Of a stretch of DNA of 64,000 nucleotides, positions 35,914 to 44,715 are shown one piece after another. The notes under the pieces were generated by a model. It was not told the DNA's origin, did no database searches, and saw only the letters and a program-made list of their open reading frames with translations. Source of the stretch: Devosia subaequoris (GTDB lineage: Bacteria > Pseudomonadota > Alphaproteobacteria > Rhizobiales > Devosiaceae); NCBI RefSeq assembly GCF_014197055.1, contig NZ_JACIEW010000006.1, forward strand, positions 62,001-126,000. The letters are read 5' to 3'. How positions within the stretch are numbered: position 1 is the stretch's first letter; every line of letters begins with the position of its first letter. The position numbers and the translations under genes were made by a program.

Positions 35914-36992
35914 GCCCGCAACATAAAGCGACCAGACCGGTGCGTCAGAACCGCACCGGTCGGGGGACAGCCACGCCCAAATCCATCTGTGTGACGGGTG
36001 GGGCGGGGTTTCTCGGCAGCCATCTTTGCGCCCGGCTGATCGGTGAGGGACACCGGGTGACCTGCATCGACAATTTTCACACGGGCCGTCCGGCCAATGT
36101 GGCGGCGCTGGCCCGCAGCAACCGCTTCGAGCTGGTCGAACACGACGTGATGGATGCCTTGCCCGAGCAATTGCCAGCCTTTGATGAAATCTACAATCTC
36201 GCCTGCCCGGCTTCGCCGGTGCACTATCAGAGCGACCCGGTTCGCACCGCGCTGATCTGCGCGGAGGGGGCCGCCAATGTGCTCTACCGCGCCCAGCGGG
36301 ACGGCGCCCGGGTGATGCACGCTTCGACCTCGGAGATTTACGGCGACCCCGAAGTGCACCCGCAGCGCGAAGACTATTGCGGCAATGTCAACACTGTGGG
36401 GCCGCGCTCCTGCTACGACGAAGGCAAGCGCTTTGCCGAAACGCTGTTCACCGATTTCGCCCATCAGAGCGGGGTGGTGGTCAAGATCGTGCGCATTTTC
36501 AATACCTACGGCCCCCGGATGCAGCCTGATGATGGTCGCGTGGTTTCCAACTTCATCCTTCAGGCCCTGCGCGGCGAGGACATAACGGTCTATGGCGAGG
36601 GCCAGCAGACCCGCTCGTTCTGCTACGTCGATGATCTGATCGAAGGCTTTGTCCGCCTCATGGCGTCGGGACCCGAGGTCGATGGCCCGGTCAATATCGG
36701 CAATCCCGCCGAGATTACGGTGGGCGAGTTGGCACGCATCATCATCGAGATGACAGGCTCGCCATCAAAGCTGGTTCATCGCCCCCTGCCGGTTGATGAC
36801 CCGCGCCGCCGGCGTCCCGACATCACCCGTGCCAGTACCCTGCTTGGCTGGGGGCCGCGGGTGCCCCTGACCGAAGGGCTGGAGAAAACAATCCGCTTCT
36901 TTGCCAATCTCAACCAGCCGCTGGCACCGGCGCAGAGTCGTGGGTCGGCCTATGCACCGGCCACTCAGAGCGAGCCCATCGTGCAAATCTAG
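35910..36992 (+). CDS. UDP-glucuronate decarboxylase (UDP-xylose synthase)
   Basis: A 360-residue extended [13 protein letters not shown] at about 30-39, the family-specific [12 protein letters not shown], and the catalytic Tyr and Lys in SCYDEGKR (Tyr169, Lys173). These mark UXS enzymes, which oxidise, decarboxylate and reduce UDP-glucuronate to UDP-xylose. The first 24 residues are an extra basic tail. It overlaps the CBM-like gene by 4 bases, and its substrate would come from the UDP-glucose dehydrogenase encoded next. Confidence 0.87.
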   Translation: MSPQHKATRPVRQNRTGRGTATPKSICVTGGAGFLGSHLCARLIGEGHRVTCIDNFHTGRPANVAALARSNRFELVEHDVMDALPEQLPAFDEIYNLACPASPVHYQSDPVRTALICAEGAANVLYRAQRDGARVMHASTSEIYGDPEVHPQREDYCGNVNTVGPRSCYDEGKRFAETLFTDFAHQSGVVVKIVRIFNTYGPRMQPDDGRVVSNFILQALRGEDITVYGEGQQTRSFCYVDDLIEGFVRLMASGPEVDGPVNIGNPAEITVGELARIIIEMTGSPSKLVHRPLPVDDPRRRRPDITRASTLLGWGPRVPLTEGLEKTIRFFANLNQPLAPAQSRGSAYAPATQSEPIVQI

Positions 36993-37018
36993 TTACAGTA
37001 ACAGAGTGAGTAAGAACC

Positions 37019-38449
37019 ATGCGCCTCGTTATTATCGGTTCGGGATATGTCGGATTAGTTTCGGGCGCATGCCTGGCGGAGCTGGGGCACCACGTGATGT
37101 GCGTGGACAATGATGCGAGCAAGGTCGAGCAGCTTCGGGCTGGCCAAATTCCCATCTACGAGCCGCAACTCTCCGAGATGATCTCCCGGAATGTGGCGCA
37201 GGGGCGCTTGGGCTTCACGAGCCAATTGCCGGCGCTGAGCAAGGAAATCCACGCGATCATGGTCGCGGTGGGCACGCCACCCCGGACCAATGGCAGCGCC
37301 GATCTCAGCGCCATTTTCGCGGTGGCTCAGGAAGTCGCTGCCAAGGCGGTCCATCCGCAAATGGTGATTATCAAGTCCACGGTACCGGTGGGCACTGGCG
37401 ACAGCGTGCAGGCCCTGATGCACAAGGCGCGGCCCGGAATGCACTTCTCGGTGATCTCCAACCCCGAATTCCTGCGTGAAGGCTCGGCCATCGACGACTT
37501 CATGGCGCCGGACCGGATCGTTGTGGGCGCTGGCGACGAGACAGCGCGCAATACGCTGCGGGCGCTGTATGCCCCACTGGAGCGGACCGGAACGCAAGTG
37601 ATCTGCATGGGCCGGCGGGAGGCCGAACTGGTCAAATGCGCCGCCAATGCGTTCCTGGCCACCAAAATCGCCTTTATCAACGAAATGGCCGATCTTTGCG
37701 AAGCGGTCGGCGCCGATGTCGAAGAGGTCGCCCATGGCATTGGGCTCGACGAGCGGATTGGCGCAGCCTTTCTACAGGCCGGGCCGGGCTATGGCGGGTC
37801 GTGCTTCCCCAAGGACACGACCGCGCTGCAGGCGATCGCCCAGGAACATGGCGTCAATCTGCGCCTGGTCGAAACCGTCATCGCCTCCAATGAGGCGCGC
37901 AAGCGCTCCATGGGCCGACGTATCTCGAAAGCCTTGCACGGGGATTTGACCGGGCGGGTCGTCGCGGTGCTGGGCCTGACCTTCAAGCCCGATACCGACG
38001 ACATGCGCGATTCACCGTCCCTGGCCTTGATCGATGCCCTGCAGCGAGCCGGCGCGACGGTGCAAGTATTTGATCCGCAAGGGATGAACCGTGCCCGGAT
38101 GCATCTGCATGATGTTCACTTCGCGGACAATGCCTATCTCTGCGCAGAAGGGGCGGACTGTATCGCGCTGGCAACCCATTGGCCCGAGTTTGCCACGCTC
38201 GATGCCGAGCGGCTGGGGCAATTGGTGCGCAAAAAGGTCTTGGTGGATTTGCGCAATTTCCTTGATCCGCAAGCCTTTCTCAATGCCGGTTTTGCGGTCC
38301 ACGCCATCGGTCGACCGCCCCAGCAACCCCGCCGGCACAACCTCGTCGCGGCACAGCGGCACAGAGCTCGTAATCAGGCCAGGGAGGCCTTCATAAATGG
38401 GGCGAAGCAGCGCCCACACCCTGCGCTGCAGGATGGCATGAACGGGTAG
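37019..38449 (+). CDS. UDP-glucose 6-dehydrogenase
   Basis: A 476-residue enzyme with the NAD motif IIGSGYVGLVSGACLAELGH, and the catalytic Cys in GGSCFPKDT at about residue 262. It oxidises UDP-glucose to UDP-glucuronate, the substrate of the decarboxylase encoded 26 bases upstream. The C terminus extends some 40 residues beyond the usual 430-440 with a basic, low-complexity tail of unknown role. Confidence 0.93.
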   Translation: MRLVIIGSGYVGLVSGACLAELGHHVMCVDNDASKVEQLRAGQIPIYEPQLSEMISRNVAQGRLGFTSQLPALSKEIHAIMVAVGTPPRTNGSADLSAIFAVAQEVAAKAVHPQMVIIKSTVPVGTGDSVQALMHKARPGMHFSVISNPEFLREGSAIDDFMAPDRIVVGAGDETARNTLRALYAPLERTGTQVICMGRREAELVKCAANAFLATKIAFINEMADLCEAVGADVEEVAHGIGLDERIGAAFLQAGPGYGGSCFPKDTTALQAIAQEHGVNLRLVETVIASNEARKRSMGRRISKALHGDLTGRVVAVLGLTFKPDTDDMRDSPSLALIDALQRAGATVQVFDPQGMNRARMHLHDVHFADNAYLCAEGADCIALATHWPEFATLDAERLGQLVRKKVLVDLRNFLDPQAFLNAGFAVHAIGRPPQQPRRHNLVAAQRHRARNQAREAFINGAKQRPHPALQDGMNG

Positions 38450-38474
38450 AAGCCACGTCGCGAGAGGCCGGGCC

Positions 38475-39977
38475 ATGGATATCAACGAAACAATGAGCCT
38501 GTTGCTGATTGGCGCCTTCTGCACCGTGCAGATCGCCTATGCCCTCTCGCAATCGCTCGATCTCTATTTCTTCACCCGGCCGGTCAATTGGGTGGACCCC
38601 AATGCGGCGCGGAACAAGCCCGAGGAAGAATATCCTTACATCGTGCTGTTCTATCCGGTGTTGCGCGAACTTGAATCGACTATGCGCACCACGTTTCTGA
38701 GCTTGGCCCAGCTCGAATATCCCAAGGACAAGTTCAGCGTCGTCGCCATTCCCAATGCCGATGACGCCTTCACCGTGCGCTCGTTGCGGCGGCTGCAAAA
38801 GGAATTCCCCTTCCTCCAGATCATCGAGGTGCCGGCGACATCGCACAAATCGTGGCTGGTGGTGTGGAAGGCCTGGGATCGCTGCAAGAAGGCCTATTGG
38901 TGGCACGAGGGCAAGTTCGCCCAGAACCGTAACCTGCCGCCCAAAAAGACCCGGCAGCTGATCTATGCCTTCTACCAGATCGCCGAGCGGGTGATGCCGG
39001 ACCAGGATTTCCTGGTCAATTATATCGACGCGGACAGTTGCCCGCCCAGCGACCACTTTCTGGCCGCAGTCGCCGGCATGGGGCAATATGACGTGCTCCA
39101 GGCGCAGAATATTGCGGGCAATCTCAATGCGAGCTGGGCAGCGAGCTGGCACGCGTTTGACCATATGGCCTGGGACGGTTCGAAATATCCCCATCTCTCG
39201 GCCAACGGGAGACACCCCTTCTGGGTGCTGGGCAAAGGACTGTTCTTCCGCGCCTCCGACCTCATCAAGCTGGGCGGGTTTCACCCCTGGCTGACCATCG
39301 AGGATCCGGAGGTGGGCATGCGCTTCTGGACCAATGGCAAGCGGCTGGGCGTGATCGAGAACCCCTTGATTGAGGAAGTACCGCTGACTTTTGCGCATGG
39401 CATTACCCAGCGCAAACGCTGGGTGGCAGGCTTTTTCCAGAGCCTGACCCACCCGCTCAAGGCCATGGGGATGCCCTGGCCGGCCCGTTTCAAGGCCTGG
39501 CTGAACTTCCTGCCCTGCCTGTCGCTTTCGCTGAACTCCATCGGCCTGCCGCTCGGCGCCTGGGCCACCTGGTCGGCCTGGAACGGCCAGAACGTCCTGC
39601 CCGATTGGGCCATCGTGCTGTCCCTGGCTAATTTGGCAGCCTTCGCCTTGTCGATGAGCGCGCTGTATGTGCGGACCTGGCGCCGCGCGGCGCTGGTGCT
39701 GCCCACGCGGAAGGACCGCATCCGCTATCTGTTGCGGGTAAATCCGGTCTTTATCCTGGTGTGGTGGCTGGTTTGGCTGGTTCCGCTCTGGATCGGCTTC
39801 CGCATGTTCCTGCGCAATGAGGGCCTGGTGTGGGAACGCACCGAGAAGACCGATGCCAACCACGATCTTGTCCGCGTCGCGCGCACAAGAAAGTCGAGCC
39901 CAAAGGCGCGTTCCGCCGCAGTTGCCAAATCAAAATTGCCCACTGCCCTGGAGGCAGGAGCCAAAAAATCCTCATGA
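38475..39977 (+). CDS. Membrane GT2 glycosyltransferase with processive-type QRKRW motif
   Basis: A 500-residue family 2 glycosyltransferase. One membrane segment lies at about 7-32; the cytoplasmic GT-A domain carries Asp in ADDAF (about 96), DAD at 185-187, ED in TIEDPEVG (276-277) and QRKRW at 312-316. This set matches the D,D,D,Q(Q/R)xRW signature of processive beta-glycosyltransferases such as cellulose and hyaluronan synthases. About three membrane segments follow (345-440), then a Ser/Lys/Ala-rich tail. Fewer segments than BcsA leave translocation uncertain. Context suggests UDP-xylose or UDP-glucuronate as donor. Confidence 0.83.
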   Translation: MDINETMSLLLIGAFCTVQIAYALSQSLDLYFFTRPVNWVDPNAARNKPEEEYPYIVLFYPVLRELESTMRTTFLSLAQLEYPKDKFSVVAIPNADDAFTVRSLRRLQKEFPFLQIIEVPATSHKSWLVVWKAWDRCKKAYWWHEGKFAQNRNLPPKKTRQLIYAFYQIAERVMPDQDFLVNYIDADSCPPSDHFLAAVAGMGQYDVLQAQNIAGNLNASWAASWHAFDHMAWDGSKYPHLSANGRHPFWVLGKGLFFRASDLIKLGGFHPWLTIEDPEVGMRFWTNGKRLGVIENPLIEEVPLTFAHGITQRKRWVAGFFQSLTHPLKAMGMPWPARFKAWLNFLPCLSLSLNSIGLPLGAWATWSAWNGQNVLPDWAIVLSLANLAAFALSMSALYVRTWRRAALVLPTRKDRIRYLLRVNPVFILVWWLVWLVPLWIGFRMFLRNEGLVWERTEKTDANHDLVRVARTRKSSPKARSAAVAKSKLPTALEAGAKKSS

Positions 39978-40004
39978 GATGCGTAGCGAGTAAGGAGTAA
40001 CACA

Positions 40005-41144
40005 ATGGCGAAAGGACATGTTCTGGTCACCGGGGGCGCCGGCTTTATCGGCTCGCATCTGGTGGACCTGTTGCTGGCCCGCGGGTTTGAAGTCACCGTT
40101 CTCGATTGTCTGCTCGAGCAGGTGCATGGCGACGCCGAGCGCGATGCCGAAGGCTGGCCGGTCTATCTCAACCCCGCTGCGCGCCGCATCAGGGGCAATA
40201 TTCTCGATGACGGCGTGTTCGAGAGCGCCCTTTCCGGCATTACCCATCTGGCCCATCTCGCCGCCTCTGTCGGGGTCGGGCAGAGCATGACCAATATTGT
40301 CGATTATACCCGCAACAACACCATGGCCGCGGCCATCATGCTCGAAGTGCTGTCGCGCACCGAGCACAGTGTCGAGCGCATGACGGTTGCCTCATCCATG
40401 TCGATCTATGGCGAGGGCCAATATGTCGAGGCGGAGAGCGGTCGCCCGGTCATGCCGGATATGCGAGACCACGAACAATTGCAGGCTCATCACTGGGAAC
40501 TGCACAAGGATGGCGGGACCCTGCTGCCCGTGCCGACCGATGAGAACAAACTGCTCCAGCCCGCCTCGATCTATGCGGTCAACAAGCGCGACCACGAGGA
40601 GATGTTTCTCTCGGTCGGCCGGGCGCTCAAGATTCCCACCGTGGCGCTCAGGCTGTTCAACGCCTATGGCTCGCGCCAGGCATTGAGCAATCCCTATACC
40701 GGGGTTGCAGCCATTTTCATCTCGCGCCTGCTCAACGACCAGCCGCCGATGATCTTCGAGGACGGCGAACAGAAGCGCGATTTCGTGCATGTGCTCGACG
40801 TGGCCAATGCCTTTGCCACAGTGCTCGAAAGCGATCTTGAAGTGTGGGAAGCGTGCAATGTCGGCAGCGGGCAGGCCCGGACCGTCAACGAGATCGCGTC
40901 CACGCTGGCGCGGCTGCTGCGCAAGAACATCGCGCCGACCATCCTCAACCAGTATCGGGTCGGGGATATCCGCCACTGCTTTGCCGATATCAGCAAGCTT
41001 GAGCGTTTGTTCGGCATAAGGCCGACGCAGGAGTTCGAGGCGGGGATGGCGCAGTTGATCGAATGGGTGCAGACGGTGAACCGCCCGCAGGATCGCTCAC
41101 AGCAATCGCTGGCCGAATTGACCCGGAGCAGGCTGGTTGTTTGA
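40005..41144 (+). CDS. NAD-dependent NDP-sugar epimerase/dehydratase
   Basis: A 379-residue extended SDR: TGGAGFIGSHLVD at the N terminus, ASSMSIYGEG, and the catalytic pair in YAVNK. The opening half, including LDCLLEQVHG and HLAASVGVGQSM, resembles enzymes annotated as dTDP-L-rhamnose 4-epimerase; I am not sure of the exact reaction. It is the last gene of the polysaccharide operon, 27 bases after the glycosyltransferase gene, and presumably provides a second sugar nucleotide. Confidence 0.83.
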   Translation: MAKGHVLVTGGAGFIGSHLVDLLLARGFEVTVLDCLLEQVHGDAERDAEGWPVYLNPAARRIRGNILDDGVFESALSGITHLAHLAASVGVGQSMTNIVDYTRNNTMAAAIMLEVLSRTEHSVERMTVASSMSIYGEGQYVEAESGRPVMPDMRDHEQLQAHHWELHKDGGTLLPVPTDENKLLQPASIYAVNKRDHEEMFLSVGRALKIPTVALRLFNAYGSRQALSNPYTGVAAIFISRLLNDQPPMIFEDGEQKRDFVHVLDVANAFATVLESDLEVWEACNVGSGQARTVNEIASTLARLLRKNIAPTILNQYRVGDIRHCFADISKLERLFGIRPTQEFEAGMAQLIEWVQTVNRPQDRSQQSLAELTRSRLVV

Positions 41145-41148
41145 GGCC

Positions 41149-42093
41149 TCAGCCCAGTCGCGGCCCATCGGCCAGCAGCGTTCGCCAGAGTGCGCCGCCA
41201 GGGCTTGCCGGCAACTGGGCGGCGGCCAGGGCGCTGTCGATGGTGGGACGGGAAACCACCGTACCGGGTAACTGTGCGCTCAGCACCTCGAAAATGGCCG
41301 GGTGCAGCGTCAGCACACCCCCGATAACGGCGACCGGCAGCTCACCAGCCCGGGTCTGCATGGCCTGGGCAAGCAAGGCCAGTTCGGCACCAGCCTCTTG
41401 CAGGATAGCAAGCGCGGTCCCATCGCCCAACTCGGCCGCCCTGGCGACGCCGACCGCCAGCGTGCCGATACGCCCCCGGTCGCCGGCATAGACATATTGG
41501 CGGACGTCGTGCCAACTCGACCCGCCCATCAGGGCAAAGATCTGATCGGCCAGGACTTGCTGACCGGCAAAAGAGCCGGTGTGGTCGAGCGTACGATAAA
41601 GCCGGTCGAGCGCCCTGAGGGCAATCCAGCTTCCCGAACCGGCATCGTCGATGAGAATGCCCCTGCCTCCGACCCGGACAACATCGCCGGTGGCGCCGAC
41701 ATGAATGCCGATGGATCCGGTGCCGGCGGAGATCAGGTGACCCGCCCCGGGTTGGAAATGAGCCGCAAAGGCAAGGATGATGTCGTCCATCAGCAGGATG
41801 GCATCGCGCGGCAATCCGAGCGCTTGCTGGGCAAGGCCGGCAATCTCATCGGCGGCGGCTGCGCCAAAGCCAGTCAGACCGCCGGAGAGGGTTGTGGGTT
41901 TGAGCCCGTTTTCAGCAAGTGCGCCGGCCACTTGATCGAAAACCGTTGCCAACCGCGCGCGTTCGGCCGGGTTGAACACATGGGCAGTGGCACCGCCAAC
42001 GCGGCCACGCGCCAGCACTGCGCCGGTTGGATCGCAGGCTACCCAGCGGCTGGCCGTGCCGCCGACATCAAGACCCATATGGACTTCGCTCAC
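41149..42093 (-). CDS. BadF/BadG-type N-acetylhexosamine kinase
   Basis: A 314-residue ASKHA-fold kinase with the phosphate motifs GLDVGGTASRW and LISAGTGSIG, and IDDAGSGSWIA. BadF-family members act as N-acetylglucosamine or N-acetylmuramate kinases. In this operon it would phosphorylate the sugar brought in by the ABC importer. It overlaps nanE by 4 bases and is the last gene of the importer operon; its end lies 4 bases from the convergent epimerase gene. Confidence 0.85.
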   Translation of the reverse strand: MSEVHMGLDVGGTASRWVACDPTGAVLARGRVGGATAHVFNPAERARLATVFDQVAGALAENGLKPTTLSGGLTGFGAAAADEIAGLAQQALGLPRDAILLMDDIILAFAAHFQPGAGHLISAGTGSIGIHVGATGDVVRVGGRGILIDDAGSGSWIALRALDRLYRTLDHTGSFAGQQVLADQIFALMGGSSWHDVRQYVYAGDRGRIGTLAVGVARAAELGDGTALAILQEAGAELALLAQAMQTRAGELPVAVIGGVLTLHPAIFEVLSAQLPGTVVSRPTIDSALAAAQLPASPGGALWRTLLADGPRLG

Positions 42094-42755
42094 CGGGGCA
42101 CGCCCTGGTTGACGAACATGCGAGTAATGTCGCGCGGATTGGTAATCATGGTGCCCACAACAACCGCATGCGCGCCCGCATTGAAGGCCTGGGCGACAAG
42201 CTCGGGGCGATTGTAGCGACCTTCGGCCACCACCGGAACATCAAGCCGGGCAGCTAAAGCCTCAAGCAGCGCCAGGTCCGGCTCTTCTGGCTTGGGCTGG
42301 GTCGCCTCGGTGTAGCCCGAGAGGGTGGTGGCGACATAATCGGCGCCCCAATCGGAAGCTTTCAACCCCTCCTCCAGCGTGGAAATATCGGCAAACACCT
42401 CGGCGCCAAGCTCTTCCTGAATGCGCCGAATGAGAATGCTGGGATGTTCGCCGTCCCGCGGGCGCTGCGTGCAATCGAGCGCAATAATTCGGGCGCCTGA
42501 GGCTGAAATCGCCCGAGCGGCCGAGAAATCGGGGGTGATATAGACCGGATAATCGTCGGAAAACACCTTGTGAATGCCGATGACCGGCAGACTCGCTGCT
42601 TGCACTGCGGCGACATCGGCCGGACCATTGGCGCGGATACCCACGGCGCCGCCGTCGCGGGCGGCCAGCGCCATGGCGCCCATGAACTGGGGACCATGCA
42701 ATGGGTTATCGGCCCGCGCCTGGCAGGACACGATAAGGCCCCTGGGCAGCTTCAT
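42090..42755 (-). CDS. nanE: N-acetylmannosamine-6-phosphate 2-epimerase
   Basis: About 221 residues with a TIM-barrel fold: GLIVSCQARADNPLHGP, GIHKVF, ALDCTQRPRDG and the C-terminal VVGTMITNPRDIT are typical of NanE. It converts ManNAc-6-phosphate to GlcNAc-6-phosphate. The ATG at 42755 overlaps the permease stop by 4 bases, which decides the start over 42863. Its presence suggests that ManNAc or sialic-acid-derived sugars are among the substrates. Confidence 0.91.
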   Translation of the reverse strand: MKLPRGLIVSCQARADNPLHGPQFMGAMALAARDGGAVGIRANGPADVAAVQAASLPVIGIHKVFSDDYPVYITPDFSAARAISASGARIIALDCTQRPRDGEHPSILIRRIQEELGAEVFADISTLEEGLKASDWGADYVATTLSGYTEATQPKPEEPDLALLEALAARLDVPVVAEGRYNRPELVAQAFNAGAHAVVVGTMITNPRDITRMFVNQGVPR

Positions 42756-43624
42756 TTGACGGCCCCGGAGGTCATGCCGGCGATGAACTGCCGCGACAGA
42801 ACGATATAGATCAGGATGATCGGGGCGGCAGACAGGGTCAGGCCGGAGAACAGCACACCCCAATCGGTGGTGTATTCGCCCATGAAGGTGGTGAGGCCCT
42901 GCGGCAGTGTTTTGAGGTCATCGTTCTGGATGAAGACCAGCGGGAAAAAGAAGTCGTTCCAGATCGGCACGACGTTCTGGATGCCGGCAATCACCATGGC
43001 GGGTCGCACCAAGGGCAGCATGATCGACCACATGATACGCGCTTCGGAGGCACCATCCATGCGCGCGGCGTCTTCAAGCTCATTGGGCAGGGTGCGGATG
43101 AAACCGGTCATGATGAACACCGTCGTGGGCAGGCCCATGGCGGTATAGACAAAGATCAGCGAGAGCTGGTTGTTGAGGATGGAGAGGTCGCGCATCAGCA
43201 TGAAGAGCGGGATGATGGCGAGTTTGAGCGGCAGGGTCAGCCCGGCCAGGAAGAACATCAGGATGAAGTTCGAACCGGTGAAGGCATAGCGACCAATCGC
43301 ATAGGCCGCCATGGTACCCAGGGTCAGGATCAGCGCCATTGAGGCGCCCGTCACGATAAAGGAATTGACCAGGTAGCGCAGGAAATTGGTCTGGGTCCAG
43401 ATTTTGACGAAGTTGCTCACTTGCGTGAAATCGGGAATGCCGAAAGGCGACTGGAAGATCTGCGGCGTGGTCTTGAAGGCCGAAAACACCATGATGACAA
43501 TCGGCGCCAGCATAATGATGGTGTTGGCGATCAGAATGATCTGCAACAGCCCGTCGCGGCCCAGCGTGCCCAGAATCCCTTTGCGGTCCTGATAAGCCAT
43601 GGCGGTGGTGGTCGCGGTGCTCAT
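42752..43624 (-). CDS. ABC sugar transporter permease (MalG type)
   Basis: A 290-residue permease with six membrane segments and the cytoplasmic EAA loop ELEDAARMDGASEARIMW that contacts the ATPase. It overlaps the partner permease gene by 4 bases and nanE by 4. The Leu-rich segment AGLTLPLKLAIIPLF is typical of the carbohydrate (CUT1) class. Confidence 0.92.
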   Translation of the reverse strand: MSTATTTAMAYQDRKGILGTLGRDGLLQIILIANTIIMLAPIVIMVFSAFKTTPQIFQSPFGIPDFTQVSNFVKIWTQTNFLRYLVNSFIVTGASMALILTLGTMAAYAIGRYAFTGSNFILMFFLAGLTLPLKLAIIPLFMLMRDLSILNNQLSLIFVYTAMGLPTTVFIMTGFIRTLPNELEDAARMDGASEARIMWSIMLPLVRPAMVIAGIQNVVPIWNDFFFPLVFIQNDDLKTLPQGLTTFMGEYTTDWGVLFSGLTLSAAPIILIYIVLSRQFIAGMTSGAVK

Positions 43625-44541
43625 ATCTGGATCTCCCTGGCGCGCAGGCGCACGGTGATGACCGTAGCGACGGCGGCGATGAAAAGGAAAATCAGCACGG
43701 CCAGGGCCGAACCGAGGCCGAAATCCTGCTGGCCGGCAGACACATTGCCAAAGGCGGTACGGTAGAAATAAAGCCCCAGCACGTCGGTCGAACCAAAGGG
43801 CGACCCGTCGAGCCCGCCCATGATGTAGGGCAGCTCAAACCAGTTGAAGGCCCCCACGAACAGCAGGGTAAACACGATGGTGGCGCTGGGAGCGACGAGC
43901 GGCCAGACGATCTTGGTGATCTTGACCCATTCGCTTTGGGTTTCCATGCGCACGGCATCGAGGATTTCCCCCGGAATGCGCTGCATGCCGGCAAGGAAAA
44001 CCAGGGTGGGGAAACCCACCATGTGCCAGGCCTGGGCGGCAATGATGCTCCAGAGCGCGGTGCCGCTCTGGCCAAGCCAGGGCTGCGCCAGCCCGTCCAA
44101 CCCGACACTTCTCAGGCTGAGATTCACCACGCCAAACAAGGGGTGATAGAACAGCTTGAACAGGTAGGCGACGATGATGGTGGACAGCACCACGGGCAGG
44201 AACACCGCAATGCGGTGGAAACGGGCGCCGGGCAATTCGCGCCAGAGCGCATAGGCCAGGATGAAGCCCAGCCCGTTCTGCAGCACCATCAGCGCGAAAA
44301 AGACAATGATGTTGTTCTTGAAGGCGTTGAGCGTCCAGCTCCGATAGGGCTCGACAAACAGCACCGTGCGGAAGTTTTCCAGGCCCACGAAATCGAGACG
44401 TTTCAGGCCCTGCCAGTCAAAGAAGGCATAGGCGAAGGCCGAAATGATCGGATAGACGATAAACAGCGCCACGAAGGCCAGCGGCGGCACGATCAGTGCG
44501 GTGATCCAGAGGCCGCGGCCTGTCATCCGAAGTTTGGGCAT
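43621..44541 (-). CDS. ABC sugar transporter permease (MalF type)
   Basis: About 306 residues with six membrane segments and the EAA loop EILDAVRMETQSEWVKITK. The ATG at 44541 places the start just before the first membrane segment (GLWITALIVPPLAFVALF); the longer frame to 44643 runs through a palindromic repeat. It pairs with the MalG-type permease. Confidence 0.91.
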   Translation of the reverse strand: MPKLRMTGRGLWITALIVPPLAFVALFIVYPIISAFAYAFFDWQGLKRLDFVGLENFRTVLFVEPYRSWTLNAFKNNIIVFFALMVLQNGLGFILAYALWRELPGARFHRIAVFLPVVLSTIIVAYLFKLFYHPLFGVVNLSLRSVGLDGLAQPWLGQSGTALWSIIAAQAWHMVGFPTLVFLAGMQRIPGEILDAVRMETQSEWVKITKIVWPLVAPSATIVFTLLFVGAFNWFELPYIMGGLDGSPFGSTDVLGLYFYRTAFGNVSAGQQDFGLGSALAVLIFLFIAAVATVITVRLRAREIQI

Positions 44542-44570
44542 TGGAGCTCGCTTGAAGTTCTGTGAGGGGA

Positions 44571-44686
44571 CACCCCCACCCAGCCTCCCCCTGCAGAAGA
44601 GGGAGGAGCCGCATCGAGTATTTGATGATCTCCTCACACCCACCAGCCGGTCCCTCCCCCTATCAGGGGGAGGTTAGGTGGGGGTG
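44571..44686. repeat. GC-rich palindromic dispersed repeat, copies B1 and B2 in inverted orientation
   Basis: Between the binding-protein and permease genes, two C-rich units face each other: the arm at 44571-44593 is the reverse complement of 44664-44686 with two mismatches in 23. Each unit is itself a hairpin; one is CCTCCCCCT-ATC-AGGGGGAGG at 44653-44673. The arm recurs at 8785-8830. Placement behind a binding-protein gene is typical of repeats that stabilise the upstream mRNA. Confidence 0.75.
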
Positions 44687-44715
44687 CGAGGAGATGCAGG
44701 CGAAGGGAGACCGCC

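Noticed and set aside
38391..39863. 490-codon open frame on the minus strand
   Set aside because: Antisense to the GT2 gene, whose catalytic motifs are intact.
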